Below are positions 24,401 to 36,597 of a stretch of DNA of 64,000 nucleotides, in pieces. The position numbers and the translations under genes are program-made. Under the pieces are notes generated by a model. That model was not told where the DNA came from and searched no databases. It worked only from the letters and a program-made list of their open reading frames with translations. The DNA is from Globodera rostochiensis (Eukaryota > Nematoda > Chromadorea > Rhabditida > Heteroderidae). The stretch spans positions 1,013,991 through 1,077,990 of the forward strand of contig JAEVLN010000012.1 in assembly GCA_018350325.1 (NCBI GenBank), written 5' to 3'. Every line of letters starts with the position of its first letter. The first letter of the stretch is position 1.

Positions 24401-27400
24401 GTCCCCCGATCTTTGAAGCTATTCGATCCCGAAGAGCCCTCCGGCAAGTTTAAAACACGGGACAAAAAAAATTGTGCGAAATTTCGGTATTCCCATCCAA
24501 TCTCGAAGTTTTGAAAAAATTTGCGTGATTCGGAATAGGGACAGGGAGGGACCCGGGATTTTTGGAAAACGCTGGCGGGGCACTTCCGGTTCCCCCCCCC
24601 CCCCCCGGAGAGGGGAAAAGCAAAAAGGCACGCATGTGTACCAGGGATGTAACCCCGGCATGCCGGTTTCCTGGACATTTTGGGCCCGGCATGCCGGTTT
24701 CCGGACACTTTTTGGGCCTGGTATGCCGGATTCCTGGACATTTTGGGCCCGGTATGCCGGATTCCTGGACATTTTGGGCCCGGTATGCCGGATTCCAGCC
24801 CGGTATGCCGGATTCCTGGACATTTTGGGCCCGGTATGCCGGATTCCTGGACATTTTGGGCCCGGTATGCCGGATTCCTGGACATTTTGGGCCCGGTATG
24901 CCGGATTCCTGGACATTTTGGGCCCGGTATGCCGGATTCCTGGACATTTTGGGCCCGGTATGCCGGATTCCTGGACACTTTTTTTTTGGCATCCGGTTCT
25001 CTCTGATATGTACATATGTCTAGGAAAAGAAATGAGGCTGATTGTTTACAATGAACAAATAAATGATGGGTAAATGGATGAACGGGGCGGGGAGGGGGGA
25101 GGGGGCCAAATTAGTCGAAAAAATGTAATTTTAACAAAAAAAAAATGGGGGGGGGGACGCCCGGGGGGCTGTTCATCACCGGACGGGGGGGGCCTCCTCT
25201 CTCCTCTGTACTCCCTCACCTTGTCGCCCGGGGGGCTGTTCATCACCGGACGGGGGGCCCTCCCCTCTCCTCTCCCCTGTACTCCCTCACCTTGTCGCCC
25301 GGGGGGCTGTTCATCACCGGACGGGGGGGGCCTCCTCTCTCCTCTGTACTCCCTCACCTTGTCGCCCGGGGGGCTGTTCATCACCGGACGGGGGCCCTCC
25401 CCTCTCCTCTCCCCTGTACTCCCTCACCTTGTCGCAGAACACTTTGATTTGGCAATAGGCGCGGTGGAAGGGCTGCTTGGAGTCCGCCTGGTCATCAAAC
25501 GTGTCAATTTGCACGTGCAGTGGCAGTCCCTTGACGCCCTTTTGGGTGGAGAAGTCGGTGGACAAACATTGGACCGCGATGCTGACCTGTACAAAATGTT
25601 TTTTAAATAAATAAATTTGGCAAAAAAAAACGCTTAAGGGGCTTAAAGAAAAAGGGAACATTTTGAAGCAAACGCCACACAAATTTGGCGCCATTGGGTT
25701 TAGGCTTCTCTACACAGCGAAAGCTTTGATTTTCATCAACGACGTTGCGTCAAATGGACTTTTCGTCGACGACCTTTCGTCAAATGGACTTTTCGTCAAC
25801 GACGTTTCGTCAAATGGACGTTTCGTCAACGGCGAAGCCCCTCCCTCACCTTTGGGCCGGGCTGTTCCGCCGGGTTCCAACAAAATTGGACGGCGTTGTA
25901 GGCCATCTCGTCATATTGGCCTCCGATGGCGCCGGAACAGTTTTTGACGTCCACCTAAAAAACATGCTTTTTAAAAAAAGTTTTTTGCCGGAATCAATCG
26001 CTTTTTTCGGCACCCACCCCCCCCCCCCCCTCCCCCCGGGAGGCATTTGCCGGAATCAATCGTTTTTTTCGGCACCCCCGGGGCATTTGCCAGAATCAAT
26101 CGTTTTTTTGGCACCCCCAGGGCATTTGCCGGAATCAATCGTTTTTTTCGGCACCCCCTGGGGCATTTGCCGGAATCAATCGCTTTTTTCGGCACCCCCG
26201 GGGCATTTGCCAGAATCAATCGCTTTTTTGGCACCCCCAGGGCATTTGCCGGAATCAATCGTTTTTTTCGGCACCCCCTGGGGCATTTGCCGGAATCAAT
26301 CGCTTTTTTCGGCACCCCCCCCCCCCCCGGGGGGCATTTGCCGGAATCGCTTTTTTGGCACCCCGGGGCATTTGCCAGAATCAATCGCTTTTTTGGCACC
26401 CCCAGGGCATTTGCCGGAATCAATCGTTTTTTCGGCACCCCCTGGGGCATTTGCCGGAATCAATCGCTTTTTTCGGCACCCCCCCCCCCGGGGGGCATTT
26501 GCCGGAATCAATCGTTTTTTCGGCACCCCCGGGGCATTTGCCAGAATCAATCGCTTTTTTGGCACCCCCCAGGGCATTTGCCGGAATCAATCGCTTTTTT
26601 CGGCACCCACCCCCCCGGCGACAAAATGTGACGTCACCTCGATGATGCGCTGTTTGTGCGAGTGTTGCCGCTTGTGCCACAACATCCACGTCCTCAGCTC
26701 CTCATCAAAAGATTTGTCCTCTCGGAACACGACCATAACCTGGCTCTAAAAAGGGCATGTCGGAAATTTATTGGAAAATTTTGTAAAAAAAAACTCACCC
26801 TGACGGTTAGGCCCTTTAGGGGACGATGCAAGTCCGGGATGTAGTCGAGGGAAACGGTGTAGAATTGGCCCTGAAAAGTTGGTTCAAATTGTTAAATTTG
26901 TCCCAAACCCCCGATCCCCGACATGGCCAACCCCGACCCCGATCCCTGACATGGCCAACCCCAACCCCGGTCCCCGACATGGCATCTGTCCGTCCGATCA
27001 CTCCGATCAGATCACTTGCCTTGTTCACGTAGGTCATCCGGTCGTCCTCTCGCCGTATGGACGTGGAAATGGGCGCCTCCAGCGCGTATTGGAAGCCCAA
27101 CGGATTGTCCAACTTTGGAATTACAACGGGCAGAGACTGCTCCCGGTGCTGGGACTCGCGATGGTGAGACTAAAAAACATATCGAAAAACTTAAATAGAG
27201 AGAGACTTTTGAGGCCTATAAATTTATTTAAAATTTCCAAAAAAAAACTCGAGGCCTACAAATTTACTAAAAATTTCTGAAAAAAAGCGCCTCACCGACT
27301 CGCCACCGCTTCTGCTGCTGCTGCCGCCGCCGCCATGGTGGTCGCCTCGCCTGTGGTGTTGCTGTTGTTGTTGTTGTACTGCTCCAGCAACGACCACCAG

Positions 27401-28198
27401 CTGTTCCTGCTGTTGGTGATGGATGACGGATTGCAGTGAGGCGGAGGAGGCGGACGGCTGCTGTACGTGTTGCGCTTGAGCAGGCGGAAGTTGCAGGACG
27501 GCGGCAGACGCGAGGGACGCGCCGGGCCCAAAGAATTCGTGCAGCTGAAATTTGTTAGTGTTCAATGTGACATGATGATCAGAGATCAGCGGTGACCAAT
27601 AATCAGAGATCAATGGTGATCAGTAATCAAGATCGGTGATCAATAATCGAGATCAGTGGTGATCAGTGATCAGAGACCAGTGGTAGTGATCAGAGATCAG
27701 CGGTGATCAATAATCAGCGATCGTTGATCACCAGTCTGTGATCAGTAATCAGAGATCAGTGATGATCAACAATCAGAGACCAGAGTGATCCAAATAAGCG
27801 ATTTAACAAAATGATAAAATGCCAAAAGTTTAAACAATGTATGGCCGCCTACTTGTTTGGCATGCTCCAGCAGGGACAATTCGGTGCCGATGCCCGAGTC
27901 CACGGGGGACAGCAGTCCACCGCTGACGCCCGCTGTGCCAATGCCGCCGGCTGCCGCGCTTACCGCTAGCGTTGCTGCCGTCACGGCGTCCACCGCTTTA
28001 CCTTTTCGGAACGATTTGATTTTACATTTTTACGGCTTTTGTCTGATCAGTGTGCCTGATCAGAGAGAGATTTGTCGGGAAAGGCTTTAAACTCGGGTTC
28101 AAAATCCTCGATTAAATTAATGTTTTGGTTTCCGATTAACGATGAAACTTTTCGCGCACCAGTGCCACCGCCAATTCCACTGCAGTACAACCGTTGTT

Positions 28199-28229
<31 letters not shown>

Positions 28230-29990
28230 GTGCTGCTCCATGACGACGTCCAGGTAGCCGTTCAGCTGCTGTTGTTGAACTGCTTGCAGTTGTTGTTGTT
28301 GTTGCTGATGCAGTCCAGCATGGGCGTAGGACATGTAGGGCCAGTCCTGAAAAGCAATGAATGGTCAGAGAGTTTTGAACGAATTGTCGAGCATTTTTAG
28401 CCCCCGGGGGGAGTATTTGGAGGAGCTGTTGATGAACCTGGTGGTGTGCCGTGTGCTGCTGTTGCTGGTGACTGCTGGTCGTGCCCTGCAGCGCAACAAC
28501 GGCGGCCGCGGTCGGCTGCAGCAGTGCCGCGGACGCGACAGCGGCACCGGAGGGGCCCGGCTGCTGCGTTGGCGTCGGGTAGGCGGCCGAGCCGACGTTC
28601 AAGTACTCGTAGTAAGCGGGTCCAGCGCCGGCGCCGTAGCCGGCAGCGCCGCCGGGCACGCCTTTGGCGGACGCCACATAATAGTGCTCCAGTTGGGTTG
28701 GCATTTTGCTGAGGTCCTGTGCCAAAGATGGGCGAGGGGTATTAAGACGATTGATTGATTGGAGTGGAGTGATCAGGACAGGAGTCCCCCTTCCTTCCCT
28801 GTGCTCTGATCGGGGGGTTCTGGGCCGATCAAAAATCGATCAAAAAATTTGTGCGGGTACCCAAATGCTGTGGGCCCGCGTGATTTTGACTGATCCAAAA
28901 CTAAAGTTCAATCGATCTGAAAAGCGCCGTAATTGGACTGATTTTTGGGCCCAAAAAAATGGGTGGCCCAATTAGATAAAATCCACAAAATTGGGACAGT
29001 TTTTGGGGGCCATTTGCGTGCAAATGAATTGCCCCGCCCAAAAATGGTGTGACTAATCGGCCACCAAATTTTTCTCTGACGCGCGGCGCCAAAACGTTCA
29101 TTTGTTGGCCGAACTTTGCATTTTTTGCCTCACATCAAAAATCAATTTGCGCGCAATTTCCCCCCGCGCGCGCATCTTTTGGGGGGGGGGGCGGCGATTT
29201 CCCCCCCCCCCAATTTTCCATTTCCCCAAAAATTATTCGCCAATTTTGAGGCACCACCACCACCACCCCCAACGACGACGACACTAACAAAAACAACAAC
29301 AACAACAACTCAAAATGTACGTCTTCACAAAGTGTGGCGGCGAGAACCCATAAGGACGTTTTGAAGAAGTTTTTATGATCGGAACTTTGGGGGTTTTGTG
29401 GGGGGGGGCTGACCCGGGGACTTTCGATTAAAGAGACTGATCATCGCTTTTGTGGACGGGGAAGGGATTTAATGGACAAATTTAATGGACACGGGAATGG
29501 CACGGCACTACCATTGGGCTATCAGAGGACCCGATTTGGGCACCACCAACTGACCTGGAGGCACGGGTGTGAGTTGGTCAGCGGTGCCAAGTCGATGGGC
29601 TCTTGCTTTGGCGAGAAGTCCATCATCATGGCATTGTTGTTGACCGCCGGGTTGTTGGCGGTGTTGGCACGGCCCGGCGGTGCCGTTTTGATCACCTAAA
29701 TGTGTGAAATCGTTTTGATGCCTCGAAAGACAAAGAAGCAACTGATCAGTCTGATCAGATTGATCATTTTTGAACATATTCCAAACAGCATCAAATCACA
29801 AAGCTTCCAAACCCACCGAGCTCTGTGCGTCCATGGCAAACATTGTGCAGTTGTTGCTGCTCGTCGGCGCGATCACGCCTCGTTGCTGTTGTTGTTGTTG
29901 TCGTTGATGAAGGTGTTGCTGTTGTTGATGCTGTTGCTGTTGGTGGTTGTGGTGGTCAAAATGTCCGCCACCACCACCGTATTTCATCAT
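21473..29990 (-). CDS. grh-1: Grainyhead CP2-family transcription factor (904 aa, 17 exons)
   Basis: Grainyhead factors control epidermal differentiation and cuticle genes. Exons: 29817-29990, 29555-29695, 28381-28716, 28160-28346, 27853-28001, 27296-27544, 27020-27169, 26799-26870, 26638-26745, 25850-25954, 25428-25586, 24186-24255, 22802-23080, 22365-22434, 22187-22287, 22027-22096, 21473-21767. Phases agree throughout (905 codons with stop). Residues 1-412 are Gln/His/Ala-rich activation-type sequence. The CP2 DNA-binding domain, about 420-633, has [58 protein letters not shown] and [22 protein letters not shown]. The C-terminal dimerisation domain has [22 protein letters not shown] and [10 protein letters not shown]. 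Intron 7 begins GC (AAG then GCAAGT). The first exon is preceded by an AG, so a 5' leader exon or trans-splice site is possible. Several introns carry minisatellites. Confidence 0.93.
21830..21985. repeat. Short repeat in the last grh-1 intron
   Basis: TCGGGAATCTCGACGC occurs three times, with CCACAGTCCCCCCGGGG twice and AATTCGAATGCCTGA twice, in an intron between exons 17 and 16. No coding content. Confidence 0.7.
22595..22763. mobile_element. TGCCAAC repeat element, copy A
   Basis: Begins with TGCCAACCGGTCAAAATGCCAAC and contains inverted GTTGGCATTTTGA words, with an internal 30-bp unit (TTTTAGGCCCCTGTTTGGCA) repeated about three times. A related element lies at 43603-43760. Both consist mainly of inverted TGCCAA words. 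Confidence 0.6.
23757..23965. repeat. Interspersed repeat of reiterated GGATCAGG words, copy B
   Basis: Inverted-orientation relative of 11740-11945. Ends are TAGAGCCCGG (from 23759) and CCGGGCCCTA (to 23963), so it is probably a short inverted-repeat element. It lies in the long grh-1 intron between exons 12 and 13. Confidence 0.6.
24641..24985. repeat. 31-bp minisatellite in grh-1 intron 12
   Basis: About ten copies of a roughly 31-bp unit built around TATGCCGGATTCCTGGACAT with GGGCCC between. The left edge is CCAGGGATGTAACCCCGG, which also starts the elements near 46613 and 58795, so the array appears to be an amplified interior of that element family. Long open frames across it in several phases are products of the repeat. 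Confidence 0.9.
25155..25436. repeat. Minisatellite of 67-71 bp that copies the grh-1 exon 11 splice donor
   Basis: Four tandem occurrences of the minus-strand string GACAAGGTGAGGGAGTACAG are spaced 67-71 bases apart. The one nearest the exon (GT at 25427-25426) is the real donor of exon 11. The other three (GT at 25357, 25290 and 25219) are intronic copies. The rest of the unit is a GGTGATGAACAGCCCCCCGG-type sequence and CT/GA runs. Confidence 0.9.
25740..25830. repeat. 30-bp direct repeat (three copies) next to grh-1 exon 10
   Basis: Three tandem copies built on TTTCGTCAAATGGACTTTTC lie in the intron immediately 3' of exon 10 (exon edge at 25850). No function is evident. Confidence 0.8.
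26029..26622. repeat. About 40-bp minisatellite, about 14 copies, in grh-1 intron 9
   Basis: Unit: GGCATTTGCCGGAATCAATC, a T-run, then CGGCACCCCC, with C-run lengths varying from 4 to about 12. It fills the intron between exons 9 and 10. Each unit contains a TTTGCCGG core, and its frames stay open in several phases, giving long spurious translations on both strands. Confidence 0.92.
27555..27790. repeat. GATCA-rich array in a grh-1 intron
   Basis: Irregular reiteration of TGATCAGTGATCAGAGATCAG-type words between exons 5 and 6. TGATCA is abundant elsewhere in the window too, for example around 36060-36110, 37440-37700 and 38730-38870. Confidence 0.75.
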
Positions 29991-30175
29991 CTACCGTAGC
30001 TTACAAGCAGCTGAACAAAAATTTAAATGCAAATTCGCGCGCGCGCCAAATTTTAAACAAAACAAAAAAATTTTGTGGAAAAAATGGCCCCCACTTCCCG
30101 CAGCATTAATCACAGTCAGTGAGACAACACACAAAAGAAAGGTGCGCACAATTTTTTCTTTCAGACATTTTGGGG

Positions 30176-30423
30176 AAATTTTTGTCCCCGCGCGCCCCTC
30201 GGGGGATGCCCCCGCGCCGATCGGCGGGGTGCGGGGACGGGGGCGGGGGAGAGAGGGAGTCGGGGACGAGACGAGCCCTCTGGCAATAATTGGCTGAGAC
30301 AATTTGGGGAAGTTTTTGTCCCCGCGCGCCCCTCGGGGGATTCCCCGGCGCCGATCGGCTGGGTGCGGGGACGGGGGAAAGAGGGAGTCGGGGACGAGAC
30401 GAGCCCTCTGGCAATAATTGGCT
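30176..30423. repeat. Two tandem copies of about 124 bp
   Basis: The block starting AATTTTTGTCCCCGCGCGCC and ending ACGAGCCCTCTGGCAATAATTGGCTG occurs twice in direct orientation (about 30176-30297 and 30300-30423), with small differences in the CGGCGGGG part. Confidence 0.85.
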
Positions 30424-30959
30424 GCCGCCCTCCCCTCCCCCCTCCCCTCCCCCTCCATCCTCTCCCCATTGGCGTTTCTGAGCAGACAAAACTCCGCCCA
30501 AAATGCCCCGGGGGCAAAATGATTGGGAAACAAAAAGAAAAGAAAAGAGTGAGGTGATACGGTGGCTTTTGATAAAATAAAATGTGTTTTTTAACAAATT
30601 AAAAAATAGCGCGCATTTTCGATAATCAATTTTTTTAGTGAAATATTTTTCTTGGATAAAAAATTGCGAATTTTTCTTTGTAAATATTAATTTTAATATT
30701 TTTCAAACGCTTTTGGCATTTTGTGTAATGCGCTTTTTGGTCCGCGCACTTGAGGGGGCAGTCCAGTCCAGTCCAGCTGGCCATAACAACACAAAAACTT
30801 GTCCCCCGTCCAGCAGCAGCCTCTCCCAGAAAACGAGTTCACCACCCCGCCGCTGAGGCGTCCCCGGGAGGGGAGGGGAGGTAGAGGCGGCTGGGAGTTG
30901 AACACAAAATCAGCAGCACAAAATCCAGTTCAATCGCGCGGGGGTTGCGGGGTCGGAGG

Positions 30960-31226
30960 TCACATGGACAAGACGGGGGGACGGGGGGAGGCGCCGGGGG
31001 GGACGGGGGACGGGTTGAATGGATTGGGGCGGGGGGGGGGGTTGAGGACAGAGGGCAGGGCGTTGTTGGGGGTGCGCGGCGCTGTTGTTGAACTTGTTCC
31101 ACACCCCGGCGGCGCCCTCCAACCCACGCGCTCGGCCGGCCAGCCCGACCCACTAAGCTGCCCCAAAACGAGTCCGGGCTGGAACAGAACCAGCAGCACC
31201 GTCACCGCAAGAACGAGTTCGACCAT
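30960..31226 (-). CDS. Possible small secreted protein (low confidence)
   Basis: From the ATG at 31226 the first 22 residues (MVELVLAVTVLLVLFQPGLV, then LG) look like a cleavable signal peptide followed by QLSGSGWPAE. After that the frame becomes Pro/Thr-rich and stops at 30960 (88 aa). GT donors inside the frame would allow splicing to other exons, but I could not find a convincing partner. The region is GC-rich and low complexity, so chance translation is quite possible. Confidence 0.25.
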   Translation of the reverse strand: MVELVLAVTVLLVLFQPGLVLGQLSGSGWPAERVGWRAPPGCGTSSTTAPRTPNNALPSVLNPPPRPNPFNPSPVPPGASPRPPVLSM

Positions 31227-31889
31227 TTTGGGGTTCCTCCCCCCCCCCCCTTTTTGGTGGTGAACAGGGAGGGGGAGGAGCTCACTAGTAGCTGCTGTTG
31301 AGGCGCTGAGGGAGGAACCGGACGGACGGATCGGCGACCAGGGAGAGGAAAGGAGGAGGGGACTGATCAGCAGGCAGTTTGTGATGCCCCCCCCCCTCAA
31401 ATTCCCCCAGAATTTGAACTTGCTGACCCTGTGGGGTCGTCTTGATGCCATGCCCAAACAAGCAACCAACACACCCGTGGCTGCCGCCCAAAGGTGACCC
31501 CGGAATGTGCGTGCCCGACTAACTGATCATTGACCAAATTTGTGCCCGATCGATCATTGATCAAACAAATGTTTGGCAAATGCCAACATTTATTTGTCCT
31601 TCCCAGTCCTCCCCCCCGATCAAATTACTAAGACTCGCCTTCCTTGATCTGTCAGCCCGCATTTGGACCCGCAAAAGTGATCAAACGCTTGCCCTGGGGC
31701 GATGTGGAATTCATGCTTACAGAAATTTTAAAAACCCACGCTATGGACTGAAACAAAAGATTCAAAAATCTCTGTTTTGGACCCGAACTGCTTGAGATTC
31801 ATTTCTTACAATTTGTTAAACTGTGCTCAGCTTCCGGATTTTGCTCGATGCCTTTTGTGCTGTTCCCCCTTTTTAGACTGAACACTGAA

Positions 31890-32285
31890 CCTGTCTTGGA
31901 CCTGTTCATCCTGACCCCATGCTGAACCCGTCATGGATGTTGATGAACCCGATCCACTGAACAAGTCTTGGACCCGTTCAGCGTGAACTCCCGTTATAGA
32001 CCAGTTCAGCCTTAACCCATATACACCCTGCCCCCCTCCCTGCTGTTGTACGGTCCGGGTCCCGTCGAACCCGTCTTGGAGCTGTTCACCCTCCTTTATC
32101 TCCATACTGAACAAGTCTTGGACCTGTTCAGCGTGAACTCCCCCTCTCCATACTGACCAAGTCTTGGACCTGTTCAGCGTGAACTCCCCCTCTCCATACT
32201 GACCAAGTCTTGGACCCGTTCAGCGTGAACTCCCGTCATGGACCAATTCAGCGCCTTAACCCATATACACCCTGCCCCCCCCCCC
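31890..32285. repeat. Direct repeats of CAAGTCTTGGACCTGTTCAG words
   Basis: CAAGTCTTGGACC[TC]GTTCAGCGTGAACTCC recurs about five times with variable spacers, and the word for CATATACACCCTGCCCCCC plus the CTGTTGTACGGTCC segment occurs twice. No gene is seen. Confidence 0.7.
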
Positions 32286-35200
32286 CTGCTGTTGTACGGT
32301 CCGGTCCCGTTGCAGCACAGCAACAAAACATCAGCTGGTGGGTGCCCTGTGGAGGTCACTTGGTTGCGCGGGGGCGGGAGCTTCTTGTTTTGGCGCGTTA
32401 CAAAACAGGCTCAGCCCGCGCCCCGTCGGGGGGCCGATGGGTCCCCTTACCATCGCTGTGCTGGGGCTGTTCATGTTCACACACTTCCGCGAAGGAAAGG
32501 GGGGGGGGGAGGGGAGGGGGGGGGGGGGGGGGGAGGAACGAGGTCAGTCCCCAAAAACAAGAGGATGATGATGATGATGACGATGAAGGAGATGATCCGG
32601 TCTTCTTCCTTCATCCTCCTCCTCCGCTAGTCCAGTTCGTCCTCCTTCCCCCACTTGGAGAGGGAGGAGGGGGGGGGGAGGGGATGCCGAAACTGGCGAA
32701 CGGAGGAGGACGGGGGGCGGGGGGGGGGGGGGTGGAGGACAGGACAGGACAGGCGGTGGTTTCTGTGAACTCGAATTTGCTTGGAGTCGTCGGTGCTGCT
32801 GCTGGATGAGGAGGGGGTGGAGCAGCAGCAGCAGGAGGAGGAGGAGCTGGAATTTGTTAGGGTTGGGGAGGGGGGCTGAATGAGGGGAGGAGGCGAAGCT
32901 GGACTCCTCGCGGGGACGGGGCGAGGGGGTGGGGGGGGCGGTGGGCAGAAGGAAGAACACCCCCCCCCCCAAAACCAGTCCTTCTCCTGCTCTCCTCCGG
33001 ACACATGGAGAGGATGGGGGATGGGGGGGGGGATAGATGAAGGAAGGAAGGTGGAAGAACCAACCGACGACGACGACGACGACACAACTCAAAAGTGGGG
33101 GGGAGGCAGGGGCTGGACAGGACCCCCCCCCCCCCCCATCAACCTCCCCCTGCTGTGATGTGGTGAGTTGTGTGAGTTGTGCGCGGGCGGGCGGGCGGGC
33201 GGACCGACGGAACGACGACGACGACGACGACGACGACGATTTTGGGGGGGGGGGCTGGAGGAAAGTTCCCCCTCGCCCGAAAATCTCCAAAATTTGCTCC
33301 CCCCTCCCCCCTCCATCCCCCGAGGGGACAATGGAATGGGATCGTCGGGGGAGGGGCGGGCGGACGGGGGAGGGGGACAGAATCGCTCATGCACATCGCG
33401 CGGCGGACAGCCGCCGCCGCCGCCGGCGGCGCTCGATGGATGAGATCGGAGAGAATTACCCACCCCGTCCCCCCCCCCCAATCCATGCATCTAACCATCG
33501 GACTGGCGGACACCTCCGTTTCCTCTTCCTCCTCCTCCTCGCTCGTCTTGTGGGGTGTTTGTCCCGCGCGGACGGACGACGGGGCGCGCTGGGAGAGACT
33601 TTCTGGATCGCTTTTGGATGTGCATGGATTTCGGTGGATTGGGTCGGATGATCGGACCCAAGCCCAGCCAGCCGGTTGGATGTGTGTGGGTCGGTCGACC
33701 CAGATCCCTCCCCCCCCCCCCCCCCCCACCTCCCCTCCAGCGAAATCCCCCCCCCCCTCCCCTCGCCTCCCTCCATCAATCCGACCGCCGAGATCCGTCC
33801 ATGCGGAAGGCGGACGGACGCATGGACGGACGGATTTTCACCCAAAAAGCGCTTTATGTGCCCCCCCCCCTCCCCTCTGGCGAAATCCCCCCCCCCCTAT
33901 CCCCTACGGCGAAATTTGCCCCCCCCCCAGCATCCCCCCCTACCCACTCCCCCCAGCATCTGATCGGCGTTGGACGGGAAAGGATGATGGATGGGATGGA
34001 TGACCCATAAGCCGAGCAACAGGAACAAGTCCGTCACCCCCCCCCCCCCCCAAAGTCAAAACGACCCCAATTTTCCCATGCAAAACATCAGCAGCCCCCA
34101 ACCATTATCCGTGCAAATCCGATGCTCTCCCCGCACCCCCCCCCCCCTCTTTCGCCTTGTGCGATTAAATTTCGAAAAATTTTTGATTGAGGAAATTACG
34201 TTAATTGCTGATCAATTTATTCTAAGATAATCAATACAATTGCGGGCAAGCGAACGAGAGAGACTTTGTGTCCAAATGTGCATCATGGAGAGACACAACG
34301 CCACAAGATTCAAATATATTCAATGCTTTTTTAACCGACTCGCCAATGTTTTTTTATTGCTCATTGCCCGAGGGGACAAAAAAGGAGGGGGGCGGGGGAC
34401 GAGACGGCGGAGATGGCGTTGGAGATGGCGTTGGAGATGATCATTATGATGATGATGATGGCCTCTCGACATCATCTTCACGCTGACATGGCGGCCCCTT
34501 CACGCTTTTTCACCAGCAGCTCCCGAAAAGTTTTCTGCGTCTCTGCACCGTCTCCCCTTCTCGTTCTCTGTGCTCACGTTGAACGCCCTGGGCCCTCTGC
34601 TTCTTTGGACACGCATTTCTTGCGCAGTGTCTGTCTGCGCCACATTCTCTTTCTCTGCCGCGTTGCGTTGCGCGCGCTGTGTGTGTTGCCTGAAGCAACA
34701 AAAATGACGACGACGACAATTAAACACAACACCAACAGCAGCCAGTAGCAGCAGCCAGCAGCAGCAGCAGCAGCATTAGAAAAGAATGATGAGAATGGGG
34801 GGCGAAAAAGTTGTTGAAGGTGTACGGTAGCGCGCGGAATGAGTCACCATCGCCGGAGGGGGGAGGCGGGGGAGGGGGGGGGGGGGGGCCTTGATCGTTA
34901 GTCCTCTCTGATCACTGTGATTGTGATCAAGTACACTATAGGTTATAAGGTTCTGGCCCGACCGGAAGCGGGGTGTTGATCACCGATCAAAATAATTAAA
35001 ACAAACCCAAACATTTGAATCAACAAAAAAAAATTTCAAACAAAAAATTTTCAGACTTTTTTTTGTTCTTGACAAGAAACTCTTTAAGAATTTTTCATTG
35101 TTTGCATCGCCAATGTGTCCGTCCTCCGTCGGCCGCGATTGTTCAACGCGTCCCCGTCCCCTGGAGGGGGAATTTCGCGCCCGATGCCCCCCCCCCTGGG

Positions 35201-36597
35201 GGGTTGTTTGCCCATCGCTCCTCCAATCGTTGTCGTGGGGGGGTTGTGAAGTGGAGGGGGGGGGGGGGGGGGGGGAAGAGTAATTACCCGCCATTTTTGC
35301 GTTACGAAGCGCGCACAATGGACACACAAAAATAAGGCACAACACACCGACAGAGACGACCGACGGCGACGGCAGCCGCCGCGGGGGCTGTCGACTGTCA
35401 AGAAATTTGAAAATTGCAAAAAACAAGAAAATGGAACACCTAAAAAAAATTGCGCAAAATTTTCATTATACTACCGCCCCCATGTGTGACCTGCTCCATC
35501 TTCGTGAAAAGCAAACATTCTGAATTCATTCTGACGACACAAAAATGCGGGGGGGGGACGCGAAATTGACTCAAACAAAAAAATCTTTGGACCATTCCGA
35601 CAATCCAATTTTGGAAACATCCCCCGAGGGGCATGCATTATTGGGTCGTCCGTCGATGGGCCCGGTCGCATGTTATTTTTGTATTTTGGGAGTTGGAGGA
35701 GGACAAACAGCACTCGGAACATCCACTAAATGGGCAACACATCAAAGGACACCCCCCGGGGGGAGGGGGGATTTCGCGACGGTGGCCCCGCGGGGACGGA
35801 GAGGCTAAAAGGGCCATTTTAGGAATTTTTTAAATTCAGTAATTACGAGACAATCCCCGGAGGGTGTAAAACTATCGCAGGGACTCTGCCGGCGGGGCGC
35901 TCTACCCGCAAAAGGGCGGCCGTTGAACCAAAATCATAATGTAAAAGTCAAATTTGAATTGATTAAACCATTTGAATTATGTATAGACAAAACAAAGGTT
36001 TGGAGAGTATTTGATGAAGCACTAAAACATCTGTTAATGCTTAAGTGCCGAAATGAGTGATCTAATCGGTGTGTGATCAAATGAAAGTGCCAAAATGACT
36101 GATCTGATCAGTGATCAGGCCTTCAGGTCACAGATCGAAATCACGCGTTGACCATTTTTCTGATCGGGCACACGGACGGATCACTCTGTTCATCACCAAC
36201 CCAAACATTTTGTCAGAACATTTTAAAAAATGTCGGACACATTTAAATACGAATTCGAATGTTCAAATTGGTTACAGAAATGAACGAAAAATGCGTCTAA
36301 AAATGATCGTTTTTGTGGAGGAATGAATGAATTAATTGTGTGTTCGTTTGTGAAGGCTCCTCACAGATCCTCCATTTGCCCGTATGAACTAAAAGTTTAA
36401 AAAAAAATTGTAAAAAACCAAAAACATTTTAAATTTTTTAAACCCCGGAGAAATGCCAAAAATTCCTTTAAGACGACGTTTTACAATGGAAATTTGGCAC
36501 CACTCTGTGCCACGCCTCGACAACCGACTGATTGTTCGAAATGAATCCGGCACAAATAGAGAAATTTTCGGACCAAAATTGTCGATCAAAATGCCGA

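Noticed and set aside
24118..25073. Long open frames (up to 286 codons) on both strands
   Set aside because: They translate the 31-bp minisatellite (repeating [19 protein letters not shown] units); frames stay open in several phases because of the repeat, and they overlap a real grh-1 intron.
24641..26622. Repeat-spacer arrays as a possible CRISPR
   Set aside because: Units are contiguous minisatellites without unique spacers, within introns of a eukaryotic gene.
25745..26749. Plus-strand 334-codon frame
   Set aside because: It reads through the 40-bp minisatellite and antisense to real grh-1 exons 9 and 10.
28194..28760. Leu-, Cys- and Arg-rich plus-strand frames resembling membrane proteins
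   Set aside because: Antisense of CAG/CAA-rich grh-1 exons 3 and 4.
32544..34010. Pro/Ser/Arg-rich frames of 150-270 codons on both strands
   Set aside because: Low-complexity translation of C/G runs and (GAC)n; no domain, no codon bias and equal openness on both strands.
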